From Deltaproteobacteria bacterium (GTDB taxonomy: Bacteria; Desulfobacterota; BSN033; UBA1163): a stretch of 47,428 bases of DNA. Made by a program: the position numbers and the translations under genes. Shown here in pieces: positions 1 to 8,272 of the stretch; positions within the stretch are counted from its first letter, which is position 1; each line of letters starts with the position of its first letter. The notes under the pieces were generated by a model that was not told where the DNA came from, ran no database searches, and worked only from the letters and a program-made list of their open reading frames with translations. Location: assembly GCA_016875195.1 (NCBI GenBank), contig VGRY01000026.1, positions 1-47,428 on the forward strand, in the 5' to 3' direction.

Positions 1-29
1 TGCAAATCCATTCCACAGTACAATTCCAT
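1..29 (-). CDS. IS110-family transposase, N-terminal fragment (cut by window edge)
   Basis: Only nine codons are visible, reading M-E-L-Y-C-G-M-D-L and then the first two bases of a His or Gln codon. This matches the usual start of IS110/IS1111 DEDD transposases, where an aromatic-x-G-[IM]-D-[LV]-H motif carries the first catalytic Asp. A strong ribosome binding site, GGAGG, sits 6 nt before the ATG at 29-27. The rest lies outside the window. With so few residues the family call rests on the motif and on the structured leader upstream. Any protein starting this way is possible, but I know of no better match. Confidence 0.55.
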
Positions 30-31
30 AC

Positions 32-109
32 GGCACCTCCTGGGCTAAGATTGAGATTCTTTCCCTGAAGCATATCAGATTTGTTTCTGCTTCGCTTCAA
101 GGAGGTGCC
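32..109 (-). promoter_or_regulatory. Long-range stem burying the transposase ribosome binding site
   Basis: On the minus strand a 9-bp perfect stem joins 109-101 (GGCACCTCC) with 40-32 (GGAGGTGCC), which contains the GGAGG ribosome binding site of the transposase. A second 7-bp stem (100-94 with 71-65, one G-U pair) continues directly on the 5' side. Such a fold would block translation from read-through transcripts. In IS110-type elements the non-coding DNA upstream of the transposase can also encode the structured bridge RNA, so this region is a candidate for that. The pairing is seen; the function is inferred. Confidence 0.45.
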
Positions 110-141
110 TTTTAATCATTATCAATGATAAGTTTCTTGGC

Positions 142-189
142 GCCCTGAACTACGCTGAGTTCAGGGCAGCCATGCACCCTATGTGGTGC
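142..189. other. Two hairpins beside the tRNA cluster
   Basis: A 9-bp perfect stem (142-150 GCCCTGAAC with 159-167) with an 8-nt loop is followed by a 5-bp stem (174-178 with 185-189). They lie just 3' of tRNA-Arg(TCG) on the transcribed strand, so they may end the tRNA transcript, though no T-run follows on that strand. They could instead belong to the end of the IS110-like element. Confidence 0.4.
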
Positions 190-190
190 G

Positions 191-267
<77 letters not shown>

Positions 268-270
268 ATT

Positions 271-348
271 TGGGGTGAGTGAAGGGACTCGAACCCTCGA
301 CCACTGGGGCCACAACCCAGTGCTCTATCCGACTGAGCTACACTCACC
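271..348 (-). tRNA. tRNA-His(GTG)
   Basis: Minus-strand cloverleaf with acceptor stem GTGAGTG, anticodon loop TTGTGGC giving GTG, and encoded CCA at 273-271. The extra 5' G (-1) at 348 faces the C discriminator at 274, which is the hallmark of tRNA-His. It lies 3 nt from tRNA-Arg(TCG). Confidence 0.95.
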
Positions 349-370
349 ACCGAAAAGATCATCGCAAAAT

Positions 371-461
371 GGCCAATGAACAATAATCAATTAGCAATTA
401 AGAATCTAAGAAACAGGTCCCATTGCTAACGTTGCATTGCTAATTTTACAATTTGCATTGG
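371..461. repeat. Degenerate AT-rich array with opposed halves
   Basis: The left half is built on CCAATGAACAAT/AATTAGCAATTAAG-like words. The right half (421-461) carries their complements, GCTAACGTTGCATTGCTAAT and TTGCATTGG. It fills the gap between tRNA-His and tRNA-Arg(TCT). No ORF or RNA gene is recognised here. It belongs to the class of short-period intergenic arrays found at several other sites in this window. Confidence 0.5.
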
Positions 462-476
462 TTTCTATGTCATGCA

Positions 477-553
477 TGGCGCGCCTGGAGGGATTCGAAC
501 CCCCGACCCACGGATTAGAAGTCCGTAGCTCTATCCATCTGAGCTACAGGCGC
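477..553 (-). tRNA. tRNA-Arg(TCT)
   Basis: Minus-strand cloverleaf with acceptor stem GCGCCTG (553-547), anticodon loop CTTCTAA giving TCT, a normal T-arm (GGTTCGAATCC type) and CCA encoded at 479-477. It is the first gene of the three-tRNA cluster. Confidence 0.95.
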
Positions 554-675
554 TTGGCGTCTAAATATATGACTTCCCTGAATTTTATTCAAGGCAAATT
601 ATAAGACTTAATTAGGCGGGTGTAAAGAGGCTTGATCTTTAAGAGGATAACTTTTTAAAAGAAAAAGAAATTTAT

Positions 676-1050
676 TTACGCTGTCCTCTCAAACATTAAT
701 TTTAGTCCGGAAAAGAGTTGTTCTTTGGTAAAGGGTTTGGTCATATAGTAATTGGCTCCTAATTCATACCCTTTGAACATATCGACATCATCATTTTTAG
801 CCGTAAGAAGAATGATTGGAATATCGCTTGTCTTAGGGTTGGTTTTAGCTTCTCTTACGACTTCCCAGCCATTCTTGTTAGGCATCATGACATCACAGAT
901 GATCAGGTCGGGTTTCCCTTCGTCCAACTTTTTTAATGCCTTTTCTCCATCTACAGCCTCTATCACTTCATATCCCAGCTTGGTCAGATGGATTTTTAGA
1001 AACTTCCGGATCACCTCTTCATCGTCAACAATCAAAATCCGTTTATTCAT
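676..1050 (-). CDS. CheY-like single-domain response regulator
   Basis: A 124-residue protein that is one receiver domain. The acidic pair DD lies at residues 9-10 (ILIVDDEE). The phospho-acceptor Asp is in the motif IICDVMMP near residue 53, the conserved Thr is in LLTAKN near 83, and the Lys is in TKPF near 105. There is no output domain, so it probably acts by protein contact or as a phosphorelay carrier. The ATG overlaps the end of the upstream histidine kinase by 4 nt (ATGA), so the two are translationally coupled and almost certainly partners. The target is unknown. Confidence 0.93.
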   Translation of the reverse strand: MNKRILIVDDEEVIRKFLKIHLTKLGYEVIEAVDGEKALKKLDEGKPDLIICDVMMPNKNGWEVVREAKTNPKTSDIPIILLTAKNDDVDMFKGYELGANYYMTKPFTKEQLFSGLKLMFERTA

Positions 1051-2981
1051 CTTTCATCCCTCCATTTTGGAAATTTTAAGGTAAATTGGGTACCCACACC
1101 TTCTGTGCTATCAACTTCAATCGTTCCTTCATATTTAGTGACGATACGGTAGACGATATTTAGCCCCAGGCCTGTCCCTTCGCCCATCTTTTTCGTCGTA
1201 AAAAAAGGATCAAAAATCTTTTTAACAGATTGGGCCGGAATCCCGACTCCATTATCACCTATTTTTATCTCAACAAAATCTTTGAGTGACCTACTGGAAA
1301 GAGTCAACTTGTTTCCCCTCCCATTCATCGCCTGAAAGGCATTGGTAATCAAATTGGTAAACACCTGTTGAATTTCGCCTGGATTGGCTTTTATCTTCTC
1401 AATAGGCTGATATTTTTTAATCACTTCCACGGAGGCAGATTTCGTCGTAAGTTGAACCATCTTCAATGAAGTTTCAAGAACCTCTTGAAGATCGACTGCA
1501 CCCAACTCCTCTTTCTTGGCGGTTCGTGAATAGGACCGCAAGCCGTTGACAATCTCACCGATTCTTTGCCCGCAGGTCAGGATATCCATCAAATAATCCT
1601 TTTGCTTGGATGGATCCTCTTCCTCCAGAGCAATCTCAGCCATCCCAATAATCCCACTCAGAGGATTATTGATCTCATGGGCCACCCCTGAAGCCAATAT
1701 GCCTATTCCAGCCAGTTTCTCCGATTGAACGAGTTGCTCCTGGAGCTTTTGTTCCTCGGTAACGTCTTTCACATATTCGATGAGGTAGAGTAAATTATCT
1801 TTTTCGTCTGACACAGGATACGAAAATATCTGCTGAACCCTTTCTGCTTCCGGAAATTTAAGAATGGCCGATGCCGGTTGCTTAGTCTCAACCGTCACCT
1901 GCAAAGGGCAACCCTCACAGGGAGAGGTTCTTTGATAATAGGCCTCGTAGCATTTTCTTCCAATCAGCCCTTGAAAGGTAGCAGCATGTCTCGCCGTGAC
2001 GGCTTTATTCACACGGAGAATTGAAAAATCAGGAGATTGGATGGAAAGCTGGTCTCCGATGCCGTCGAAAATGGCCTCCAGGTTCCTCTTGCTCTCAATG
2101 ATCTTTCTTTCAAGTTTCCTCTTCTCAGTGACGTCTCTAAAGATCATCTGGAAGAAAGATTCTTCACCCAATTCAATCCTCTTGATGGATATATCGGCTT
2201 CGAAGAAATCGCCTTCCTTTTGTCTTAAAGAAAGACCTTCAATCCTGCCCTCTCCCTTTTCAACGACTCCATCCAAATAAACCTTTGTCTTCTCAATCGC
2301 CTCCGGACCGAAAAGATCAAGAACCCCCTTTCCCAATAGTTCATCCTTATGATAATGGGTTGTCTTCTCTGCCTCTCGATTCACATCCGCTATTTGCAAT
2401 GACGGACTTTTTAGAATCAGAATCCCCTCATTTGCATTTTCAAAGAGACCCCGGTACTTGTCCTCTGAAATGCTCAGCTCCTGATGCTTCTCTCTGGTTA
2501 ATGTTTTAACGAGATAACCATAAAAGGCTGTCATGATGAAGATAAAGGGAATGCGGAGGGCATAGCTACTGCCCTCATCCGAAAATAAAAGCCCCCATGA
2601 ATAGAGAAGAAATCCATAGAGGAGGGCAGTCGCACCTCCGATGAACATTAATAGCCTAAAATTTCGACTCAGTGATGCAAAGATGATGATCAGGAAAAAG
2701 GCGAGGTAAAAATCGGTGACCATCTTCTCGGAAAGATACATTCCGATTAAGATAAGCCCCGTATCCCCAATGACTAAGGGATAAAAGAACTTCGGACTCG
2801 AAAACCACCTATCAGGTAAGAAGGCTATAATAATATTTGAAAGGATGTAACCCAAAACAAGAAGGTGACTTAAATTTGGGTCTGCGACCTTCCCCCTTCC
2901 AAGAAGGATGAGATAAGAGGTGACGATAATAGCACCCCATCTGAGAAGAAGAATTATCCTTTTCTTATCACTCTCTTTCAT
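1047..2981 (-). CDS. Membrane PAS sensor histidine kinase
   Basis: A 644-residue kinase. About 160 N-terminal residues are hydrophobic with roughly five or six membrane segments. A PAS domain follows (about 170-290), then a second PAS-like region (about 295-410) carrying a C-x2-C-type cysteine pair (CEGCP) that might bind metal or sense redox state. The dimerisation/phosphorylation domain has the H-box [11 protein letters not shown] near residue 437. The HATPase_c domain has N ([10 protein letters not shown]), G1 (DNGVGIP) and G2 (GEGTGLGLN) boxes. It autophosphorylates and passes phosphate to the overlapping receiver protein. The signal cannot be told from sequence. Confidence 0.92.
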   Translation of the reverse strand: MKESDKKRIILLLRWGAIIVTSYLILLGRGKVADPNLSHLLVLGYILSNIIIAFLPDRWFSSPKFFYPLVIGDTGLILIGMYLSEKMVTDFYLAFFLIIIFASLSRNFRLLMFIGGATALLYGFLLYSWGLLFSDEGSSYALRIPFIFIMTAFYGYLVKTLTREKHQELSISEDKYRGLFENANEGILILKSPSLQIADVNREAEKTTHYHKDELLGKGVLDLFGPEAIEKTKVYLDGVVEKGEGRIEGLSLRQKEGDFFEADISIKRIELGEESFFQMIFRDVTEKRKLERKIIESKRNLEAIFDGIGDQLSIQSPDFSILRVNKAVTARHAATFQGLIGRKCYEAYYQRTSPCEGCPLQVTVETKQPASAILKFPEAERVQQIFSYPVSDEKDNLLYLIEYVKDVTEEQKLQEQLVQSEKLAGIGILASGVAHEINNPLSGIIGMAEIALEEEDPSKQKDYLMDILTCGQRIGEIVNGLRSYSRTAKKEELGAVDLQEVLETSLKMVQLTTKSASVEVIKKYQPIEKIKANPGEIQQVFTNLITNAFQAMNGRGNKLTLSSRSLKDFVEIKIGDNGVGIPAQSVKKIFDPFFTTKKMGEGTGLGLNIVYRIVTKYEGTIEVDSTEGVGTQFTLKFPKWRDER

Positions 2982-3279
2982 AACAAGTAATAAATAGCAA
3001 AAAACATACCAAAATCAATAGGTTGGGAAATATTTCATCACGAACCACTTCTAACTATAAGAAATTTTTGACTTTGTTAAGTTGTCGGGAGTTGCCCATT
3101 TTCTCCCATTTTACTAAAATGTTGTTCGATTTTTTCCCATTAAATCGACATTTTGTGCATGGTTGAGGAGAGGGAGGAAATTTTTAGGTTTATTTATTTG
3201 GTTAAAAGAGGTTTGAAGGATTCAATTGGTTTAACTGCTCACTGGTCACCGATAACTGATTACTTATTCTTATAAAGAA
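2982..3279. other. AT-rich intergenic region
   Basis: A 298-bp gap between the kinase start and tRNA-Pro. I see no ORF, no clear -10/-35 pair and no terminator. The stretch near 3236-3262 (CACTGGTCACCGATAACTGA) resembles the TTACCG/GATAACCG words of the intergenic arrays near 5000 and 45400. Confidence 0.4.
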
Positions 3280-3357
3280 TGGTCGGGGCGAGCCGATTTG
3301 AACGGCCGACCTCCTGCTCCCAAGGCAGGCGCGCTAACCAGGCTGCGCTACGCCCCG
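3280..3357 (-). tRNA. tRNA-Pro(TGG)
   Basis: Complete minus-strand cloverleaf. The acceptor CGGGGCG (3357-3351) pairs with CGCCCCG. The anticodon stem CCTGC/GCAGG encloses loop CTTGGGA, giving TGG. The T-arm is GGCCGTTCAAATCGGCT, and CCA is encoded at 3282-3280. Confidence 0.95.
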
Positions 3358-3402
3358 ACACTTCAAATCATAATCACAAATCTGCGGCTTGCTCCTCACT
3401 CG

Positions 3403-3465
3403 CCGAAACGGCCGACCTTCCCGACACACAGTCGGGATGCGCTAACCAGGCTGCGCTACGCCCCG
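3403..3465 (-). pseudogene. Decayed duplicate of tRNA-Pro
   Basis: Reading from 3465 the first 27 nt (acceptor 5' strand, D-arm) are identical to tRNA-Pro just downstream. The anticodon arm differs (stem CCCGA/TCGGG, loop CTGTGTG). The T-arm keeps GGCCG...CGGC but has lost four bases of the loop (CAAA), and the 3' acceptor strand CGCCCCG and CCA are absent. It cannot form a normal tRNA. A tandem duplication followed by decay explains it best. Confidence 0.75.
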
Positions 3466-3472
3466 ATGGATA

Positions 3473-3551
3473 AATCAAATCCCAAACACCAAATTCCAAT
3501 TTCCAAATAATAACCAATTGACCAATGTCCAAATGAGCAAATAACAATTGG
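3473..3551. repeat. Degenerate CCAAAT-type short-period array
   Basis: A run of loosely repeated words (CCAAACACC, CCAATTTCC, CCAATTGACC, CCAATGTCC, CAAATAACAATTGG) of about 7-10 bp. It has no coding potential and lies between the tRNA-Pro region and the end of rdgB. It has the same style as the other short-period arrays in this window. Confidence 0.5.
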
Positions 3552-3593
3552 CCTTAGATTTCTTTAACACATCCCTCAAAATATTCCAACAGG

Positions 3594-4184
3594 TCATAAG
3601 CCAGTGAAATTCTTTAAACCCTTTTTCAGTTTCCTTAAGGCTTTGCCTCTGTGACTTATCTTGTTTTTCGCTTCGAGGCTGAGTTGAGCCATCGTCTTCC
3701 CATATCGTGGAAGAACGAAGATGGGATCATATCCGAATCCCCTTTTCCCGACCTCCTTAAATCCTATTCTCCCTCTGCATGATCCTTCGGCTACCAACTC
3801 CCATCCTTCCGGTGATACCATCGCAATCACGCATTTAAACGCCGCTCCCCTCTTTGAAACCGGAATGCCTACCATTTCCTTCAGGAGTTTTTTCCGATTC
3901 TCCTGGTCCGATGCCCTGATTCCAGCATAACGGGCTGAATAGATGCCAGGGTTCCCACCTAAAACATCGACTTCCAATCCTGAATCATCTGCAATGGTTA
4001 ATTTTCCAAGAAACTGACAATAAAAACGAGCCTTCTTCAATCCGTTTTCAATGAAACTGCTTCCATCCTCTTCTACTTCAGGAAGATCCTTATAATCGGT
4101 CAATCCAAGGATCCGAAATCCGAACCCTTTTAAAACGCTGCGAATCTCCCTTACCTTCCCCGGGTTTCTTGTCGCTACAATCAG
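3594..4184 (-). CDS. rdgB: XTP/dITP diphosphatase (RdgB/HAM1), non-canonical start
   Basis: This enzyme hydrolyses non-canonical purine nucleoside triphosphates (XTP, dITP, ITP) to monophosphates and so cleans the nucleotide pool. The family signature IVATRNPGKVREI lies at the very N-terminus, LTIADDSGLEVD in the middle, and SHRGKAL near the end. The first ATG/GTG/TTG in frame is the TTG at 4103-4101, which would remove the substrate-binding T-x-N-x-G-K segment. Upstream in frame there is no ordinary start before a TGA. The best candidate is CTG at 4184-4182, preceded by AAAGGA and giving a 196-residue protein, the usual family length. It follows rph by 20 nt on the same strand. Confidence 0.9.
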   Translation of the reverse strand: MIVATRNPGKVREIRSVLKGFGFRILGLTDYKDLPEVEEDGSSFIENGLKKARFYCQFLGKLTIADDSGLEVDVLGGNPGIYSARYAGIRASDQENRKKLLKEMVGIPVSKRGAAFKCVIAMVSPEGWELVAEGSCRGRIGFKEVGKRGFGYDPIFVLPRYGKTMAQLSLEAKNKISHRGKALRKLKKGLKNFTGL

Positions 4185-4204
4185 TTCTAATCCTTTTGGG
4201 TTGA

Positions 4205-4924
4205 TTACTCTTCTCCTTCAAGCATTTTTTTCTGAAATATTGTCAGTTTTTTAATTCCCTTTTCTGCAACCCGGATCAATTGATCCATCTCTTTTTTTGA
4301 AAAGACAGCATTCTCTGCCGTGCCCTGAACCTCTATAAATTTTCCGGAGCCGGTCATCACCACATTCATATCCACCTCTGCCCGGGAGTCCTCCGCATAA
4401 TTTAAATCGAGCAGTATTTCCCCGCCCACCTTCCCGACGCTCACTGCGGCGACAGAGTCCTGGATAGGAATCTTTTTAATCAACCCTTTCTCAACCATTA
4501 TTCGAAAGGCATCAACCAGCGCCACATAGGCTCCGGTGATGGAAGCGGTTCTCGTTCCTCCGTCCGCTTGAATCACATCGCAGTCAATCCAGATGGACCT
4601 TTCTCCGAATCCGGTGAGATCGGTCACTGACCGCAGTGAACGGCCGATCAGTCTCTGGATTTCAAAGGTTCGGCCGCTTCCTTTCCCCGTATCTCTTGGC
4701 GTTCGGGTATTGGTTGAGCGGGGAAGCATTGAATATTCTGCCGTAACCCATCCCTTCCCTGTATTTCTTAGAAAGGGTGGCACCCTCTCTTCCACACTGG
4801 CCGAGCAGATCACCTTTGTATCTCCCATCTCAATCAGGACCGACCCCTCGGCATGCTTCATATAATTTCTTGTGATCTTCAATGGCCTTAAAGCCTCTAA
4901 CTTCCTTCCGTCCGGACGTTTCAC
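4205..4924 (-). CDS. rph: Ribonuclease PH
   Basis: A 239-residue phosphorolytic 3'-5' exoribonuclease that trims tRNA 3' ends. Family motifs are visible throughout: RPDGRK at the N-terminus, [24 protein letters not shown], the phosphate-binding [14 protein letters not shown], the [19 protein letters not shown] block and the acidic [15 protein letters not shown] segment. Length and start (ATG at 4924) agree with the family. rdgB follows 20 nt downstream, and rph-rdgB is a common bacterial pairing. Confidence 0.97.
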   Translation of the reverse strand: MKRPDGRKLEALRPLKITRNYMKHAEGSVLIEMGDTKVICSASVEERVPPFLRNTGKGWVTAEYSMLPRSTNTRTPRDTGKGSGRTFEIQRLIGRSLRSVTDLTGFGERSIWIDCDVIQADGGTRTASITGAYVALVDAFRIMVEKGLIKKIPIQDSVAAVSVGKVGGEILLDLNYAEDSRAEVDMNVVMTGSGKFIEVQGTAENAVFSKKEMDQLIRVAEKGIKKLTIFQKKMLEGEE

Positions 4925-4950
4925 TGGCTCTCTCCTTTGGTTTTGTAAAA

Positions 4951-5042
4951 GGTCAATGGGTAAAGGTTACGGTGATCGTCTATTAATTATTACCTAACCG
5001 TTACCGATAACCGAAACGGACCTCGTTACCCTTACCGTTAGA
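4951..5042. repeat. Degenerate array with opposed halves, TTACCG type
   Basis: The left half carries GGTCAATGGGTAAAGG and GGTTACGGTGATCG. The right half carries the complementary words TTACCTAACCG, TTACCGATAACCG and TTACCCTTACCG. The right half is similar to 45405-45452 near the aor gene. It lies in the gap between the phosphatase end and the rph start. Confidence 0.5.
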
Positions 5043-5149
5043 GTTCTTGAATTGATCTGACCCAAAATATATTTTTCATAACTCTTATTTCCATTATACC
5101 TAAAACTTTTCCCTTTTGTAAAATGGCCCCCTTTCAATCTCCGGAGAAA

Positions 5150-6760
5150 TCAAGCAATATGCAACTCCATGTGCCTTCTCCATTCTTCCAGGGAAGCGGT
5201 TTTGATGAAAGGTTTTGCCTCTTCCTCGGTCATCGTCGGATTCTGGTGTTGAATCCCAAAGAATTTACACATCGCCGTGAAGAGATATGTATTGTCCACA
5301 TGCCTGTTCAGGTCCAACTGGTTTGCCTTATGGCCAAAGGAGAGAATGATCTGGTCTTCCCCAGTATGATTGGTCGATGTAAATCCCACGTTCCCTCTTC
5401 GGATAACAGCCTGACCCTCCACCATCGCACCCCTTCTTTTTGGATAGAGGCTATGGGCCAGGATCTCTCCCATCACGGCATCCGGTTGAATCACGTAGTC
5501 TCCGGGGAAGGGTTTATAATCGGGCTGCATCGCAGCCTGGATCGTGGAAGCCTCTTCATCCGTGATCCTGAAAGTAGTGAAATGCTCGAAGATATCTTTG
5601 ATCTCCGCCGGCGTCATCTCTTTTTTCAAGCGTGTCTTGATCAATTCGAAGGAAGCCTTGATGGTCTGATATTTCTTCAACGCTTCGGTGGAATCATTAT
5701 ATTCAGGGCCCGTGCCATTGATCCCCCAGCCTGAAGTCCCGTGATCGGAGGTGACGATGACCAGAGTTTTAGGATTGACTTTGAGATACTCATCGATGAC
5801 ACCCAATATCAGATCGAGCTCATAAGTATCGAGGATCGCTGCCCAGGCATCATTCGAATGATTGGCATGGTCTATCCTCCCAGCCTCCACCTGAAGGATA
5901 AATCCTTTTGGATTTCTTGAAAGTTTCTGCAAGGCAATCCTCGTCATTTCCGGCAGTGTTGGCTGCTTCTTCCCCAGTTCGGGTTGATTGAGTCTGTCCA
6001 AATAATAGCTCATATGCGAGGAGCTGAAGATGCCTAAAATGGGTTTGGAAGAGGAAAGGAGCTCTGTTGAAAGAAGATTGGCCTTCTCTCTCACCACATC
6101 GTAGCCTGAATCGGTGAAGGCCTTAAAAAGATCATTTTTGTCTTTTCTCCTCGAGGAGTCGAAAAACCTGCTGCCGCCGCCCATGAGGACTTCCGGCTTG
6201 AACTTTAGAAAATCCATAGCGATCTCATCTTCAGCATCCCTCTGCAATTGATGCGATACCCATGCTGCCGGGGTTGCATGGGTTACCCTTGTTGTCGTCA
6301 CCAGACCGCATCCATAGCCTTGCTCTTTGACAAGTTCCATAATGGTTTTAAGCGGCCTGCGATCCGGAAGGGAGGCCAGCACTCTGTTTAATGTTTTAAC
6401 TCCAGTGGACCAGGTAACCGACGCAGGGGCAGAATCCGTTACAATGCTTGAAAGGCTGTCCGTGGACATGTAACCGACCACAGAATTGGGATCTTTCATC
6501 CTCGAATAAAAATTCGTCCCCTTATCTCCATAAACCCTCGTCCTGACCTGGTGCATCCCCTTGATGACACCCAGGGGCATCCCATCCCCTACGAGAAAGA
6601 TCAGCCCTCCTCCTCCGGATGTTGAAAACACCTCAGAACTTTCCCCGCGTCTCGCACCGGGGAGCAAGGCACCGATCGCCCCTGCCCCCATGATCTTCAA
6701 CATCTCTCTTCTGCTCACGCCCGGCAAATATTTTTCATAATCTCCCCCTGCTTTTTTCAT
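5150..6760 (-). CDS. Alkaline phosphatase, Tat-exported
   Basis: A 536-residue PhoA-superfamily enzyme that hydrolyses phosphate monoesters outside the cytoplasm. The N-terminus has a twin-arginine motif (SRREMLK, about residues 16-22) followed by a hydrophobic stretch. The catalytic serine lies in VTDSAPASVTW. Metal ligands are visible in LVGDGMP, in EAGRIDHANHSND, in VTSDHGTSGW and in the late TNHTGED. The ATG overlaps the upstream MFS gene by 4 nt, so the two are co-translated. Substrate specificity (ordinary phosphomonoester or other) cannot be told. Confidence 0.9.
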   Translation of the reverse strand: MKKAGGDYEKYLPGVSRREMLKIMGAGAIGALLPGARRGESSEVFSTSGGGGLIFLVGDGMPLGVIKGMHQVRTRVYGDKGTNFYSRMKDPNSVVGYMSTDSLSSIVTDSAPASVTWSTGVKTLNRVLASLPDRRPLKTIMELVKEQGYGCGLVTTTRVTHATPAAWVSHQLQRDAEDEIAMDFLKFKPEVLMGGGSRFFDSSRRKDKNDLFKAFTDSGYDVVREKANLLSTELLSSSKPILGIFSSSHMSYYLDRLNQPELGKKQPTLPEMTRIALQKLSRNPKGFILQVEAGRIDHANHSNDAWAAILDTYELDLILGVIDEYLKVNPKTLVIVTSDHGTSGWGINGTGPEYNDSTEALKKYQTIKASFELIKTRLKKEMTPAEIKDIFEHFTTFRITDEEASTIQAAMQPDYKPFPGDYVIQPDAVMGEILAHSLYPKRRGAMVEGQAVIRRGNVGFTSTNHTGEDQIILSFGHKANQLDLNRHVDNTYLFTAMCKFFGIQHQNPTMTEEEAKPFIKTASLEEWRRHMELHIA

Positions 6761-8139
6761 AAAGACACCTCCTTTTCTCCCCTTCTCCAGGAGAGAAAAA
6801 TAGCGATCAGACCAATCACTAAAAGTATCTGCCAGACATCCTGAATGCCTTCAAGAGAGGGGCCTTTGATTGCTTCCGGTGCCCCGGAAGTTTTTAAGGC
6901 CACAACCATCTCCGCAAAGGCCACACCAATGACAATTCCCAAATTCCTCGCCAGGGCTAAAAAGCTCGAAGCAACACCCACGTGGGTCTTGGGAAGCGAT
7001 CCCAGGATGGCACTATTATTGGCCGGGTTGAAAAATCCGATTCCTACTCCAAGGATCACATGTCTTACTAAGATTTCATAATCACTCGCCCCTTCCCTAA
7101 GGAACACAAAAGAGAATATGGTCAGAGAGGTAACTATCAAACCAAGGGTTGTGGGAATTCTAACGCCGATCCGATCCGAAATCCTTCCACCGATAGGTGC
7201 AATCACCATCACCACCAGGGCTACCGGAAAGATGAGCATGCCCATCTTGGAAGGAGAATATCCTAAAAACATCTGTAGAAAGAAAGGGAGAACGAAGTTA
7301 TGGGCGCCATTCATCCAGAAGGAAAAAAAGCTTGCCCCAAGAGAGGACAGGAAGGATTGGTTTTTAAAAATCCTCAAATCCACCAGCGGAGAAGAAGAAC
7401 GATATTCTGTGATGAGAAATAATCCAAGGCAGACCAGGGCTAATACAATCCAGGCCCAGAACAGAGGTGTGGATTCCCATCCCACTCGATTCAGAAAGAG
7501 CAGAAGTGAGGTGACAAAAAGGAAGAAGAGGAGCGCGCCCAGAAGGTCAATTTGCTGCGAAGCTGTTTTTCGATCTCCCTTTAACACTTTTGAAGAAAGC
7601 AGGGTCCCGGCAATACCAATAGGAAGGTTGATCAGAAAGATGGATCGCCACCCTAAGTGCTCAACTAAAAACCCTCCGATCAGTGGACCGGTGATAAATC
7701 CCAGGGAGACAATGGAACCAAGCATCCCCAGGGCTTGCCCCCGGTCTTTCTCAGGATACGCGCTTGTGATGATCGCAGGGCCGATCGCCATCAATGCAGA
7801 TGCTCCAAAGCCCTGAATCATTCTTGCCCCAATCAGGAAATAGATGGTGTGAGAAAAACCGCAGAGTCCAGACCCGATGGTAAAGGTTAAAAAACCTAAC
7901 CAGTAGATCCTTCTCTGGCTGAAGAGATCAGCCAATTTCCCCATCAAAAGCAGACACCCTGTGATGATGATCAGATAGGCCATCATCACCCATGCCACAG
8001 TCTTTATATTGGTATTCAACGATTGAACGATCGTGGGTAGAGAGATGCTGACAATGCTAGCATCGAGTGTGGACATAAAGATGCCAATCGAAATATTCAG
8101 GGTTAACCACCATCGGTGTTCGATGCTGAGGGTGAACAT
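6757..8139 (-). CDS. MFS efflux transporter, DHA2 (EmrB/QacA) type
   Basis: About 460 residues with roughly 14 hydrophobic segments, the number typical of DHA2 drug:proton antiporters. The motif-A region is GKLADLFSQRRIYWLG after helix 2, and helix 5 has the antiporter motif-C type GPLIGGFLVEHLGWRSIF. I chose the ATG at 8139. A TTG at 8157 would add six residues. No good ribosome binding site is seen for either. The gene ends by overlapping the alkaline phosphatase start. The substrate is unknown. Confidence 0.88.
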   Translation of the reverse strand: MFTLSIEHRWWLTLNISIGIFMSTLDASIVSISLPTIVQSLNTNIKTVAWVMMAYLIIITGCLLLMGKLADLFSQRRIYWLGFLTFTIGSGLCGFSHTIYFLIGARMIQGFGASALMAIGPAIITSAYPEKDRGQALGMLGSIVSLGFITGPLIGGFLVEHLGWRSIFLINLPIGIAGTLLSSKVLKGDRKTASQQIDLLGALLFFLFVTSLLLFLNRVGWESTPLFWAWIVLALVCLGLFLITEYRSSSPLVDLRIFKNQSFLSSLGASFFSFWMNGAHNFVLPFFLQMFLGYSPSKMGMLIFPVALVVMVIAPIGGRISDRIGVRIPTTLGLIVTSLTIFSFVFLREGASDYEILVRHVILGVGIGFFNPANNSAILGSLPKTHVGVASSFLALARNLGIVIGVAFAEMVVALKTSGAPEAIKGPSLEGIQDVWQILLVIGLIAIFLSWRRGEKEVSL

Positions 8140-8195
8140 AGGTAAAAGTTTAAACAAATTTCCATGCCTTATGCAAGGAAATCCCTAAATCTGGG

Positions 8196-8224
8196 TTGAA
8201 ACATGGGGTAAGAGTGGTTATGAT
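8196..8224 (+). promoter_or_regulatory. Sigma70-type promoter for the MoxR-VWA operon
   Basis: TTGAAA at 8196-8201 and TATGAT at 8219-8224 are separated by exactly 17 bp, each with one mismatch from consensus. It lies 48 bp before the MoxR start codon, which has its own AAAAGGAG ribosome binding site near 8259. Confidence 0.7.
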
Positions 8225-8272
8225 GTGATGTAAAATATTTCACAGGATTGGATCCCAAAAGGAGTTGAGTCG

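Noticed and set aside
3403..3465. Second tRNA as a functional tRNA-His(GTG)
   Set aside because: The loop CTGTGTG would give GTG, but the T-loop has only three bases, the 3' acceptor strand is missing and position 37 is a pyrimidine. A complete tRNA-His is present at 271-348.
5123..5734. Long plus-strand frame opposite the alkaline phosphatase
   Set aside because: It has no recognisable motif and is the antisense shadow of a well-supported enzyme gene.
7118..7816. 232-codon plus-strand frame inside the MFS gene
   Set aside because: Its lysine/arginine- and proline-rich content is typical of an antisense reading of a membrane protein gene.
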